From Ascochyta rabiei (Eukaryota; Ascomycota; Dothideomycetes; Pleosporales; Didymellaceae): a stretch of 64,000 bases of DNA. The notes under the pieces are model-generated. The model saw nothing but the letters and a program-made list of their open reading frames with translations, made no database searches and was not told the DNA's origin. The stretch's first letter is position 1. Every line of letters begins with the position of its first letter. A program made the translations under genes and the position numbers. Shown in pieces: positions 11,468 through 26,249 of this stretch. The stretch is from positions 992,001 to 1,056,000 of the forward strand of contig NC_082406.1 of NCBI RefSeq assembly GCF_004011695.2. Reading direction: 5' to 3'.

Positions 11468-12322
11468 GCTGCCCCAGACAGCTCGCGCGCATCTGCTGCT
11501 GTGCAAAGTCCAGTCCCCCAACGCGCGCCGTCACCTGCGCGGGGGCCAATGCCCCGGAGCTACTGCGCGTCATAGGGCTGAATGCGCGCCGAATCAAGCA
11601 CCGACCTCCAATCACGACATGACATGGCCCTGACTGCACCCTCGCTCACGTCAAGTCTCAACATCTGCGTCCTGTACCGCGACGTCGTGGGGTATGGCGA
11701 TTTGGGTCATGTTGCTCGTGAATCATCTCCGCTTTGCCGCTTTGCCGCTTTGCTGCTTCCCGCCCTGCGCGGCGCGAGATCAAGGCTCCCCCGTGCAATG
11801 AATCAAACACAAACCTGTCTTCATGTCTAACCACGTAGCAAGACAACAGACTTGACCGAGACCGTCCATCCTTTCGTTGGCCCGTTTAACGAATTTCAAG
11901 CAATCTCGGGTTTGTGCGAGGGCCACTAGAACAACCAACAAGACTGCCCCCACCTCATCTCTGCCGTTCATGGCTTCACACAGATTGCAAGACTGCTCAT
12001 GAGAAGCTCAGGCTCTCAGACCACTCTACACGGCCTTTTCCATCACCGAATCACTGCGCCTCATCTCTCCTTGTTGTCTCTGCTAAACGAGTTTGTCTCG
12101 TGCTTGTACCATGTGTGAGAGCGCACGCCTGGGTCTCTGCATGCCTTCCCTTCTCGTCTACTAGCAAACGACAACCGTCTAATCAAGCTTTACCTCACCT
12201 CCACACCACCTCCCCGTACAAACCAATCTGCAGAGATCTTCCATTCTTCCAACGCTCTTTTCCCCCGCACCTAGTTCGCTTCTAGTACCGTCTCGTAGCC
12301 CAACGCTGCTCCACAACTAAGC
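11468..12322. promoter_or_regulatory. Divergent promoter region between spt8 and the NFX1-type helicase
   Basis: An 855-bp spacer between two start codons pointing apart. Pyrimidine-rich tracts precede the helicase ATG. No specific site is identified. Confidence 0.45.
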
Positions 12323-15300
12323 ATGGCCAAAAAGCAGCGCAAAAGGTCTGGCAGACCCAATCAGCAGGGCCAAAACTCGACTGTCCGCGGCCCAGGTCAA
12401 TTCCAAGCACAATCGAGCAACACGTACGCAAACTTGGACGGCGGTCCTGCAGATGGTGAGTGATCCCATGTCCGCACAGGCATCAGTGCCGTCGTAACCT
12501 CCCACCTCTCCTGCGGCATCTTCGTTCTTTTACATGCCCACCAATCTGAACCCTTACATGCGTCAGACTCACAAAGAACAGGTGGCGAATACAACGCTCA
12601 CTTGACCGAACGATTCGGCAATACAGTGCCGCGCAACGCGCAGGTCCCACACGATGACATCCCCGAGTCTGTTCCTACACGAATCAACAATGATATCCGC
12701 AAGTACTACGAGGCCGCCAACAGACCTGTCGCAGGAGCCGGCGCCTGGCTCGACAGGCCCGAGATTCCACATCCGTCGGAGATTTTGCGAGACGAGCCCG
12801 CCTTCACCGCCAAAGAAGCACTCATCCAGACACAAGACGAGCCTCGGCCAAAGAAGATAGAGGGTGCCTATGACAACATCGAAGATTACCTACGCACCGA
12901 GTACGAGCTCATGCGTGAAGACGCCCTGCGACCACTGCGCGAGGCCGTAGCGGAGGTTCGCAAAGATGCATGGAAAGATGAGGCGCAGTACGAAAAAGAC
13001 GTGTGCATATACGACCCTGTATATATCACTTCGCTGATTTTTTGCCCTCGAGGGTTGGCAACACGCGTGGCCTTGTCCATGTCGCGCGTCAAGAAATTCA
13101 TCCGGTACGCAAAACGTAAACACTCGACGAGCATCTGCTGACTTCAACAGCTGGGAGCAATCCAAGCGTCTCATTACAGGCACGCTGGTGGCTTTGTCGC
13201 CGTTTGGCGACGCTTTCCAAAACACTTGCATTCTGGCAACAGTAGCTGCTCGACCCATGTCAGCGTTGCAATCAAATCCTCCTGAGATCGACCTGTTCTT
13301 TCCGCACTATCACCAGCAGATTGACCCTATGCAAAAATGGATTATGGTCGAGTGCCGCGGCAGTTTTTTCGAAGCCAGCAGACATACGCTTATGGCTCTC
13401 CAGCACATGATGAGAGAGCCATTTCCGCTCTCTGAACATCTCGTGGGCGTGAAGAAGGATGTAGAGCCCCCTGCGTACATCCAAAATAACCCTTACGTCG
13501 ATCTCAGCTCTCTGGTCAGCATGGAGGAGGCGTCGAATTTCGAGAATGTTGATGTGCTAGAAGAATGGCCCCCGAACAACACAACTTCCCTAGACATGTC
13601 GCAATCACGGGCACTGAAACGCATGCTTACTAGCAAAGTTGCTATTGTACAAGGGCCACCCGGTACCGGCAAGACGTTTGTGTCTGTCAAGAATTTGCAG
13701 ATCCTACGCGACAACCTTCGCAAGGACGATGCGCCAATCATCGTCACTGCACAAACGAACCACGCTGTCGACCAGATCTTGAGACACACCCAGTCCTTCG
13801 AGCCGAACTACATCCGACTGGGTGGTCGCAGCAAAGATCCAGACATCAAGAAGCGCACCCTGTTCGAGGTCCGTTCTGCCCTACCTCGACGAAAGCGTCC
13901 GCACAGCCAGAAAGTTCAAGCTACGATTGCGATGCGGAAGGCGACGGTGAATTGTCAGAAGCTGCTAGCACCACTCGAGTTGGGTAAGGGGGCCCTGGAC
14001 CATCGCCTGCTGAAGCGGTTTGGCTTACTCACCAACGACCAAGCCGAATCACTGGAGATGGATGAAACCATTCTCGGCCCTCCAACGGATGCAGCGCCTG
14101 GCGAAATGATGGCACAGTGGCTTGGCAAAGCTCTCACAGACTGTCGCCGTCCATCTGGACCGGAGGAATTTGGTTGGGAGTGGGAAGAGGAAGATTTGGA
14201 GATCGAGCAGCTGCAGGAGCTTGAAGCGGAGGCTGCTGCTCAAGATGACGAAGACATTGAAGCCCTCAAGGGTCAGGTGCTGCTCCTGAGCGACAACTAC
14301 AGGGGTAAGGCCAGCGGCATATTGAAGGATATCGACATTCAAGAAATTCTCAACACCACGCCAGACCTTACGACGATCGAATACACCAGGCGCGGACATA
14401 TTTACAACTACTTGATGCGTCGGATGAAGAAGTTGCTGTTGACTGAAGTGCAGGTCATCGCAAAGACATACCATGATGCTGTCCAGCAGCGTCGTGTTGG
14501 AATGTGGGAGGAAGATGTCAATCTTCTCAGCAAACAACGTATCATCGGCATGACTACGACTGGCTTGTCAAAGTACCGCGCTTTGATATGTGCTGTTCGT
14601 CCGCGTATTGTGCTTGTCGAAGAGGCCGCCGAGACTATGGAAGCACCCGTCACCGCAGCTTGCATCCCCACCCTCGAACATCTCATCCTCGTTGGTGATC
14701 ACCAGCAACTGAGACCACACACTCAGGTCAAGTCCTTTGAGGATGCTCCGTACCATTTGAACCTATCGCTGTTTGAGCGCTTGGTCAACAACGAGGTTGC
14801 CTACGACACGCTCACTCGACAACGACGTATGATTCCGGAAATCCGGCGTCTTCTCTATCCTATCTACAGAGATACCCTGAAGGACCATGCCAGCGTCAAG
14901 GACCCGAGCAATCGGCCGCCGGTCAAAGGTATGGGTGGCGTTAACTCCTATTTTTTCACGCACGAGTGGTCGGAGTCGCGAGACAGCAACTCGTCCTGTC
15001 TGAACGATGCCGAAGCTAGGTTCATTGTGGGGTTCTTGGACTACTTAATATTGAACGGCGAGCTACCAGCGGGTATCACTGTATTGACCTTTTACAACGG
15101 CCAGCGCAAGCGCATCCTGCAGCTGCTTCGATCCCATCCGAATCTTCGCACGTACCCATTGAAAGTCGTCACTGTAGATTCGTACCAAGGAGAAGAGTAA
15201 GTAATTTCCCGATGCTAGCCATTGCTTTACGCTGACTGTGGCTGCAAGAAATGACATTGTTCTTCTGTCACTTGTGCGATCGAACAAAAAACACTCAATC

Positions 15301-16301
15301 GGCTTTCTCTCGAACGATAACCGTACCTGCGTGGCACTGTCCCGGGCCAAACGTGGCTTTTACATGTTTGGAAATGCTGAGCTATTGGCTTGCGAATCCG
15401 GTACATGGGGCGAGGTCGTCAACATCATGTGGAGGACTAAAGTGGAAACTCGCCAGGAGCGCCGCATCGGGTACTTCCTCCCTCTCAAATGCACGCAGCA
15501 TCAGCGTAAGATATGGATAGATTCCATCGACGATTGGGACCTTATCCATGGAGGTTGTGACCTGAAGTGTGAGGGCAAGTTATCGTGCGGCCACCAGTGT
15601 CCTTACAAATGCCACCCGTGAGGTACGTTTTTTTCCTGCATTGCATCCGCTAATACGAAACAGGTTCGAGCACAATCAGGTCAACTGTATGTTGTCGTGC
15701 TCTGTTAAGTTGGCTTGCAATCACCAATGCATGGGTACGTCAAGCATAAGGAGAGTCAGCATTCCAGAACGACACTGACGGAACTGTAGAAACTTGCTGT
15801 GAGCCGTGTAAGTGCCAAACTTGTGACCGACGTGCTGGCGGTCGTAAATCAATGCTCAAATCGACCACGAACGGCGCAACGTCGTCCCGGCACCCGACTT
15901 CAACGTCGCGCGGTCTCCTTCTCGACTCTGCATTTCAGACCCCGGCAAACCCACCTCCGCAGTCAGGTTCGCCCGAGCAGTGGCACGCATACGTCAACGG
16001 CGGTGCACAAGTCGATGACGCTCGGATGTTGCAGAAGCGTCGGGAGGAGGAGGCTCTCTTCCGGGAGGCTCACCGCAACGGCACGCCACAGCCTGTTGTC
16101 ACTGATGCAGGCAAACTGATCGAGACTTCCCCTCGGAAGCCTGCCCCTTCCATCTCCAGCAACACTAGTCTGCTCGTAGATCTTGATGTTAACACCAGCT
16201 ACGACGCGCATCCACTACATTCAGAACAGGCCTCATATGCGAGTGCTGCTCGCACTCGTGCATCGACGCACGGAGGTTCGGAGTGGAGTCTTCTCGACTA
16301 G
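12323..16301 (+). CDS. NFX1-type zinc-finger / SF1 helicase (ZNFX1/Hrr1-like)
   Basis: Six exons: 12323-12455, 12582-13104, 13151-15196, 15249-15617, 15664-15734, 15790-16301, giving 1217 residues with all phases consistent. The N-terminus is basic (MAKKQRKRSGRP). Helicase core: Walker A QGPPGTGKT near residue 387, Walker B VEEAAE near 707, and the SF1 signature DSYQGEEND near 895, formed across the third intron. The Cys-rich part, CGHQCPYKCHP followed by CSVKLACNHQC, is a reduced NFX1-type zinc-finger string near residues 1010-1060. A low-complexity tail follows. Relatives include animal ZNFX1 and fission yeast Hrr1, which act in small-RNA pathways and heterochromatin. That role here is inference. 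Confidence 0.85.
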
Positions 16302-16538
16302 GTTGTGTCGGCGGTCTCAATGGATGTTCGAAGCATTACCCATGCTTCATCAAAGCCCGAGAGGTGTGAGACGAGAGCGTAGATAGTACCACGGCAGATA
16401 GCTCCTGACGTAATGAGACTGAAAGTCTCGGGTATCTCCATCTCTTTACCTGTCCGCTCGCTTCAGTATCTCTTACTACACATTACACATTACAACCCCT
16501 CTGGCCACTTCTCGGACCTCCCTCTCTGCAATGTCCCC

Positions 16539-17228
16539 TTACGCGTCCCCCTCCCTCTCCCCGTCATACGCAACCTCAAAGAGCCCGCCCGCCAACTCAG
16601 CCACCCCGCCTCCCAAGCCCTCCAATGCGCGCGTAATCCCCTCCACCGTCTCATCCTGCAACTTCCCCCTGCGCGAGTAGAAGTCCACGCCCGCCGGCGT
16701 GAACAGCGTCTTTGCGAAATACGTCACTACCCACTCGTTGCCCGTGCTGCCTTCGGTACCGTAGCCAAGAATCTCCCATTTGGAGGTGGCGATCATGAGG
16801 AGACCGCGGCCGCGCCACGTGTATGTGAGACTTGAATTGTCCGCCTCTGCTGTTCCCTCTGCTGAAGCTGTGGCAGTAGGGGCGGTGGATGCAGATGCAG
16901 ATGCAGATGCAGATGCAGATGTAGATGTAGATGTAAGTGTGGAAGAAGCTTTATCCACGCCGCGGACCCTCGACATCTTCTTCTTGCTCTTGTCCAGAGG
17001 CTGGTAGGTCACTACGTCGTCGAGATCTAGGACGCCTTGGGTTCGCGTCGCTAGCGCCGTGTACGTGATCCGTACGTTGCGGGATTTCTTCCACATGGGC
17101 AGCGTCGAGTGCGTTACGTTCCAGCTGCCGCTTAGCCAGGCGAGGGAGGGTGGCGGGACGGAGGAAGGACTGGGGGTGCTGGAGGTGCTGGGTTGGCGGA
17201 GGGTGATTGAGGGGTGGGGCGAGGTCAT
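16539..17228 (-). CDS. Conserved hypothetical protein with lipocalin-like GxW opening
   Basis: A 229-residue frame. The open frame extends upstream to 17534 but contains no ATG before 17228, so the start is taken there. After a Ser/Pro-rich leader, WLSGSWNVTHSTLPMW resembles the Gly-x-Trp first strand of calycin/lipocalin barrels. The C-terminal half has beta-strand-like segments (RGLLMIATSKWEILGYG and EWVVTYFAKTLF). A Ser-Ala/Ser-Thr repeat around residues 117-140 comes from a GATGCA-type hexanucleotide microsatellite at 16890-16935 and probably forms a loop. Function is unknown. It ends 238 bp from the helicase stop, in convergent orientation. Confidence 0.6.
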   Translation of the reverse strand: MTSPHPSITLRQPSTSSTPSPSSVPPPSLAWLSGSWNVTHSTLPMWKKSRNVRITYTALATRTQGVLDLDDVVTYQPLDKSKKKMSRVRGVDKASSTLTSTSTSASASASASASTAPTATASAEGTAEADNSSLTYTWRGRGLLMIATSKWEILGYGTEGSTGNEWVVTYFAKTLFTPAGVDFYSRRGKLQDETVEGITRALEGLGGGVAELAGGLFEVAYDGEREGDA

Positions 17229-17930
17229 TGTGAGGGTAGTTGTGACGTTTGCTGATCGGACGGTGTGTTTGTCGCGCGAGAGGGATGTATTCACGAGGGC
17301 AATGTCTTGTGGAGTAGGTGAGACTGCTGCTGGAAAAGCTTGGAGAGTCGCGTTTGCGGTGAAGGTATCGCCGGAATGGACGTCTGAGGTGGGCGCCGGT
17401 CGTGCTGTTGTCAGTTGAGCCGCAATGTCACTGGGAAGAGTAGCTGCGAGGAGGAGATGGCTGTGTAGAGAGTGGATTTGCTTGGTGCTATGTGTTTTAA
17501 TATCTATGTAGGAGGCGATCGTCGCGCCAAACAAGTGTCGACGCGTGTGGTGTGACGCGCCGGAAGGGAGAGGTTCCGGGTATCAACAGATATCGTGGTC
17601 CGTGCTTGAACCCTCTTCTCCCTGCATCACAGCTACATTTCTAAATTGTAGTTTCCTGAAGTTTTGTTTTGTGTTGTGGGTTTTTCTCGGCTTCTGGTGT
17701 ACTTGCCTTGTGTAACCTAACGCGAGCTCTTAGTGCGACTCTATGGTTACTCTTACAGACCACAAGAGAGTGTCTGACGGTTATCAGAGACAAGCTTATG
17801 TAGCATCATCATTGATAGCATGCACAACATTACTTAAAATTAACAAGAGAACTTAGAAGATAGTTTGAAGACTTCATCCCAGTATAACCTTAAATCTAAG
17901 GAAAAACTCTTCCAGGTATCACTACAAAGC
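17229..17930. other. Intergenic
   Basis: Promoter side of the lipocalin-like gene and 3' side of the rhodopsin-domain gene. No other signal is seen. Confidence 0.5.
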
Positions 17931-19087
17931 TCATACCCCAGCATCTCTCGCTGATATCATGGCACGACTACTGCTCATTAGAGACGGATGCCTGATTGAA
18001 ACGATCGACCCGAAATAGGCTCTTCCAGTGAGCAGGTGTTGTAAGGCCGGGCGAAGCAATGGGCAGCATGCTGAAGAGCTATGTCAACCTATCGGACCAC
18101 AGAAAAGTTGGTACGGGGCTCCTTACCGCAGACGACTGCCATGTTCACCTCGACGGAACCCAGAATGCAAAACAGAGCATAGTCGTGCGGCATCTGCGTT
18201 GTAGCTGTGTTGTATCTGACCAACACTATCAACGCCCCGGCCGATGTGGCACAGACTCTAGTTGACGTAACGTGGTAAGCAATGCGAAGACGCAAAGCGA
18301 AGGATGAGCTTACACGAAACCACTCATGAAAACACCCATGATCGCACATTTCTGACGGACGTTCAATTGGAGCTTATAGACTTCCAGAATGGGCAGTAGC
18401 AATATGATCATGTCCAAGAGGAAATGGATGGAAATTGTGGCCAGATAGAAGTCCGTACTGTCGATGTTGCACCTAGCGTGTGGGACTTTTGTGTTCCATA
18501 TAGCGGGTACTGGAATGCAGCGAAACACCAGCATGAACGTTCGAAATAAAATCCACACAAACGAAAGTGCCAGCATTATGATGATCGGTATCCGGAGGAC
18601 GGAGTGTTTGAATAGTCGCCAGTACAGCAGTAAGATAGAAGCTTTAGAAGAAGCGAGCGAGAAGGCATAGCATAATGAGTTGTAGAACGCAAGACGTCTT
18701 GAGTGGTATAGTATGCTCTCTCTTGCGCTGTTGTCGAGACACGAGGGTATCTTTTTGCCAAGCGACCAGTGAACGGTCCCTACGTATCAAGCGTCAGAAC
18801 TGGGATGGAAAAAAAAATGGTATGCCAGGGTTCGGGCTATTACAATACAGCATAGTGGTACAATATCCAACTGCAAAAACCTGCGAGGAAGCCCTGATTA
18901 GCTTTCGACCAAGAGTCGGGTGTTGGAGTAATTTCTGGCTTACGAAAGCAGAGACGCAGAAGTAATCATCGAGCCACCAGTTGACCCGTGTGAGGCGGCG
19001 AGCGCAGGCGCGCAGTATGAGACTCGAAAAAGCAGCGATCCCTGTGACGCCGATACCGACGTAGATGCCAACTGGGAATCCGACCAT
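17931..19087 (-). CDS. Rhodopsin-domain (PTH11/SAT20-like) integral membrane protein
   Basis: Five exons rebuilt from splice sites: 19087-18944, 18880-18844, 18779-18314, 18257-18127, 18070-17931, giving 305 residues with every phase matching. After splicing the order is typical of the fungal rhodopsin-domain family: a first membrane helix, LRACARRL, WWLDDYFC, a helix ending MLYW, HWSLGKKIP, LAFYNSLCYAFSLASSKASI, ILLLYWRLF, then further helices and a cytosolic tail starting CCPLLRP. Only about six to seven helices are visible. These proteins sit in the plasma membrane and some act as receptor-like proteins (PTH11). The role of this one is unknown. The start could be further upstream, because the N-terminus is short. 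Confidence 0.75.
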
Positions 19088-23152
<4,065 letters not shown>

Positions 23153-23154
<2 letters not shown>

Positions 23155-23192
23155 GGAAGCGAGGAAGCGAGGAAGCGAGGAAGCGAGGCAGT
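23153..23192. repeat. 8-bp tandem repeat (GAGGAAGC) at the prp43 stop
   Basis: About five copies of an 8-bp purine-rich unit begin at the prp43 stop codon and run into the 3' UTR. Confidence 0.85.
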
Positions 23193-23369
23193 GAGCACAA
23201 CGTTTCGTGTTCTTGCCCCTGCCCATGCTAGGTCAGGACGGCGTTTACATGGGCAGATGTTTTGATCTGGAGTGTGGAGATGGATTTAGAATCGACTGCA
23301 CGTATTATGGACTACAAGCAATCACCAAAAAGTTGTTCATGTCTCTTGATTCAAGATACGATCTGAGCA

Positions 23370-23525
23370 TCTTTGCCTGCTCGTTTAGAGTAGGAGTCTT
23401 TGCATGCTCGTTTAGAGTAGGAGTCTTTGCCTGCTCGTTTAGAGTAGGAGTCTTTGCCTGCTCGTTTAGAGTAGGAGTCTTTGCATGCTCGTTTAGAGTA
23501 AGAGTCTTTGCATGCTCGTTAGGGT
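23370..23525. repeat. 27-bp minisatellite, about 5.5 copies
   Basis: Repeated CTCGTTTAGAGTAGGAGTCT with a variable TTTGCCTG/TTTGCATG join makes a 27-bp period. Because 27 is a multiple of three, it produces long spurious repeat frames on both strands. It lies between prp43 and rpa43, a 576-bp spacer with no other gene. Confidence 0.9.
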
Positions 23526-23730
23526 AGGACTGCACCAGGTTCTTAACGCGACGTGAGCAGCCAACGCCCCACTTGCCGCCCCACATGAACCTCCATGTCG
23601 GTGTCCCACCTCCAGAGCCTCCGACAACTTTTTCTCGACGCAGCTTCACCGAGTCGCAATCCGCATTGCGCGCTCCACCCACATCGGCCACGTTCAGAAA
23701 GCCGACCGACGCACCGCCAAACCGCCCGCC

Positions 23731-24483
23731 ATGGCGCCGATGCCCGACGACGACAGCCCGCTCCTCTACACGGAGCGCATTTCGCAATTCGTCGCGCTCC
23801 CACCCGCGGCGCTCGCAACACCGCTCCCCGCCCTCTGCGCCTCGGTCCTCTCCCCACTGCTCCTCTCCTACCTGGCGCCCGCGCACGGCGTGGTGCTCGC
23901 GTACGAGGACGTCGCGCTCTCCTCGTCGCCGCCCGGCCCGACCAGCCCCGCCGCCTCGCAGCCCGCCACAGCGCCCGAGACGGTCATGCTGCGCCACGTC
24001 GACGAATACGCCAGCCCGTTCCTCTGGGTGACGGCGACGTTCCTCGTCTGGCGCCCCCGGCCCAACAGGTTCATCACCGGCCGCGTCTCCCACCAGAGCA
24101 AAACGCACTTGACCCTCTCGTGCCTGAATCTGTTCCCCGTCTCGATCCTCGCGACGCACTTGCCGCAGGGCTGGACGTTTGCGCAGCGCGACGCAACGGC
24201 GGCGGCGGCGGCGGCAGCGGGGGCGAACGACGGACGGCTGGCGGACGAGGGGGGCGTGTGGGTGGATCAGGATGGGGAGGAGGTGGGTGGGGATCTGAGG
24301 GTGCGGCTTTTGGATTTCGATGCCAGGACGGATGGCAAGTCCAGGGGCAAGGGACTGCGGCTTGAGGCCAGCTTGTTGAGCGAGGACGAGGAGAAGAGGA
24401 GGAGGGAGAAGGGCAAGGCCAAGGGCAAGGCCAAGCGGGGGATTCTCAAGGCGCAGGCTAGCCAGGAAGCGGATGTTGAGTAG
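23731..24483 (+). CDS. rpa43: RNA polymerase I subunit Rpa43
   Basis: A 250-residue single-exon frame from ATG. The N-terminal Rpb7-like domain (DDSPLLYTERISQFVALPP) is followed by the OB-fold region WVTATFLVWRPRPNRFITGR, then THLTLSCLNLFPVSI, the most recognisable part of Rpa43. An Ala tract from GCG repeats and an acidic insert come next, then a Lys-rich tail. In Pol I, Rpa43 with Rpa14 forms the stalk that binds initiation factor Rrn3 in the nucleolus. The assignment rests on motif recall and on typical length. Its neighbours prp43 and imp4 also serve ribosome synthesis. Confidence 0.8.
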   Translation: MAPMPDDDSPLLYTERISQFVALPPAALATPLPALCASVLSPLLLSYLAPAHGVVLAYEDVALSSSPPGPTSPAASQPATAPETVMLRHVDEYASPFLWVTATFLVWRPRPNRFITGRVSHQSKTHLTLSCLNLFPVSILATHLPQGWTFAQRDATAAAAAAAGANDGRLADEGGVWVDQDGEEVGGDLRVRLLDFDARTDGKSRGKGLRLEASLLSEDEEKRRREKGKAKGKAKRGILKAQASQEADVE

Positions 24484-24627
24484 GCGCTGGGGGGTCATGC
24501 ATGGTGCGGCGTTTTATGGCGAAGGATTGTGTGTCAAGTCTCAAATGGGGGTATATTTTTTTGTTCCGGATACTCCACACCAAATGCCAGTATACGAATG
24601 CAACGAAGCAACCAATCAGTCCATCAA

Positions 24628-25567
24628 TCACAAGTAGTCCTTCTTCCGCCCCGTGCGTGTGTACTGGTTCAGGTGCCACTCGACATCGCCCTCCTTGTTG
24701 TCCAGCGTGCCTGCCCGGATCTCAAACAGACGCATGCTCATGCGCGGCCCCACCTCGGCCAGCTCGACCGACTGGTAGCCGGTCTTGACGAAGACGTGGT
24801 GGCGGACTTCGATTGTGTCTTCGATGTTCTTGAAGCTGGGCGTGTTAGCGCGGGCTGTGGTGGACTTGGCTCACTCTGCAGACTTACGTGACGACACGGT
24901 TCCCGATCTTGGCGGTGGGCTCGCGCGGCGGGAACAGGTGCTTCAGGACCTGCACCACGCGCTTGCCCAGCTTCGACTCGAAGCCCTCGAAGATGAGGTG
25001 TGGGTACGACTCGGACACGGTGCCTCGCGCGCTGTTGGGGATGTCGGCCCTCAGCACGACGTTGTGCAGGCTGAAGCTGGCGGTGGGGCCGTGGGGGAAG
25101 TGGCTGACGGTGAGGGCGGTGGGCGTGCCTCTGTGCTCGTGCAGCAAGACAATGTCGCTGAGCCCGCTGCTCTTTGCGCTCTCGACCAGGTTGTTGAGGA
25201 TCAGGTTGCCGCGGTTCAGGCGCACGCTGGTGGGCAGCAGCAGGCGCATCTCCTTGGCAAAGGTGCCCAGGCGCGACGACGGATCGCGCGACGTCGTCAC
25301 CAGAATGCGCGGGTCCACGACGCCCGACAGCTGTGCGTACTCGTCGTCCAGCCCCAGCTCCTCTTCGACGGTGCGGTCTGCGCGGCTCTCATCGTACTTG
25401 AAGTCGGCGCGCAGGGCCTCGTCGTCGGCCAGCTCTCGGGTGAGCGGCTTGCCGGATGCCAGGGACGCCTTGAGCGCGGCGCGTTTGCTGGCGAGCTCGG
25501 CGTCGCGCAGTGTGAGGGCGCGCCGGTAGAGGTAGTCGCGGCGCTCGCGGGCCTGTTTGCGGATCAT
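24628..25567 (-). CDS. imp4: U3 snoRNP protein Imp4 (Brix domain)
   Basis: Two exons, 25567-24888 and 24835-24628, giving 295 residues. It opens [18 protein letters not shown], the conserved Imp4 start. The Brix domain spans about residues 80-270: [28 protein letters not shown] and [12 protein letters not shown]. The second exon supplies [20 protein letters not shown] and [19 protein letters not shown], matching the Imp4 end. It binds U3 snoRNA with Mpp10 and Imp3 and is needed for 18S rRNA cleavage in the nucleolus. It is convergent with rpa43, with 144 bp between stop codons. Confidence 0.93.
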
Positions 25568-26249
25568 TGTGTCGCCGACGGACGGGTGGGTGAGGCGAAG
25601 CCGGGAAGAGGGGTCGAGGTTGAGGTTGAGGTAGAGGTTGTGGTAGAGGTTATGGAGCGGTCAGGGTGGACGGTGTGGAGCGGTCAGGGTAGAGGTTGTG
25701 GAGCGGTCAGGGTAGACGGTGTCGTCGTCCAAGGTTCGTCTCGTCGATACGCATGCAACGGTCGTGCAAGGCTCAAGCAAGGAAATTTTGGAGAACCCTG
25801 GCTTATCTCCGCTCGTCCTCCGTTAGCGTAGCCCCACTCCTCGAACACACGCAAGTGCTCAACTCCATCATGCAGACCGCTTGCAACCAATCGAGTAGGA
25901 CAAGACTACCGCGATTCTGGTGGAAGTGGCAGACTATCAGTATGCGCGATCAAAGCCTCTAGCTGTACTATCAAAGAGTTTAGGACGTCGTAACCTATCT
26001 GTCCAGCAAGGCGAGTGCCCGCCCCGCTCTTGACAACAGCATCATGACAGGCACTGGGACTTGGCTCCCACCTTGACCTTCCCCATCAAGTTTCGCGAGC
26101 CTGCCAAAACGGCGGCTCAAGACGTCTTGCCCAGCATTGCCAACCATGATAAGACGGTGGCGAGTGGAGTGCTGGCGAAACGAGGCTGCTTAAGAGCCCG
26201 CAACGCCCAAGAACCATGTACCTGGCCAACAGAACTCACTACCTCTGCC
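25568..26249. other. Divergent spacer with short tandem repeats
   Basis: Lies between imp4 and the carboxypeptidase start codons. GAGGTTGAGGTAGAGGTTG-type purine repeats and three copies of a GTGGAGCGGTCAGGGT unit lie at about 25614-25722, just upstream of imp4. Confidence 0.6.

Noticed and set aside
10343..11575. Long plus-strand frame of Val/Leu repeats and Gly-rich sequence
   Set aside because: It is the complement of the Spt8 acidic repeats; codon shadow of a GC-rich gene.
23305..24498. Long minus-strand frame opposite rpa43 and across the 27-bp minisatellite
   Set aside because: It is antisense to rpa43 and its repeated part is the 27-bp minisatellite; no family motif.
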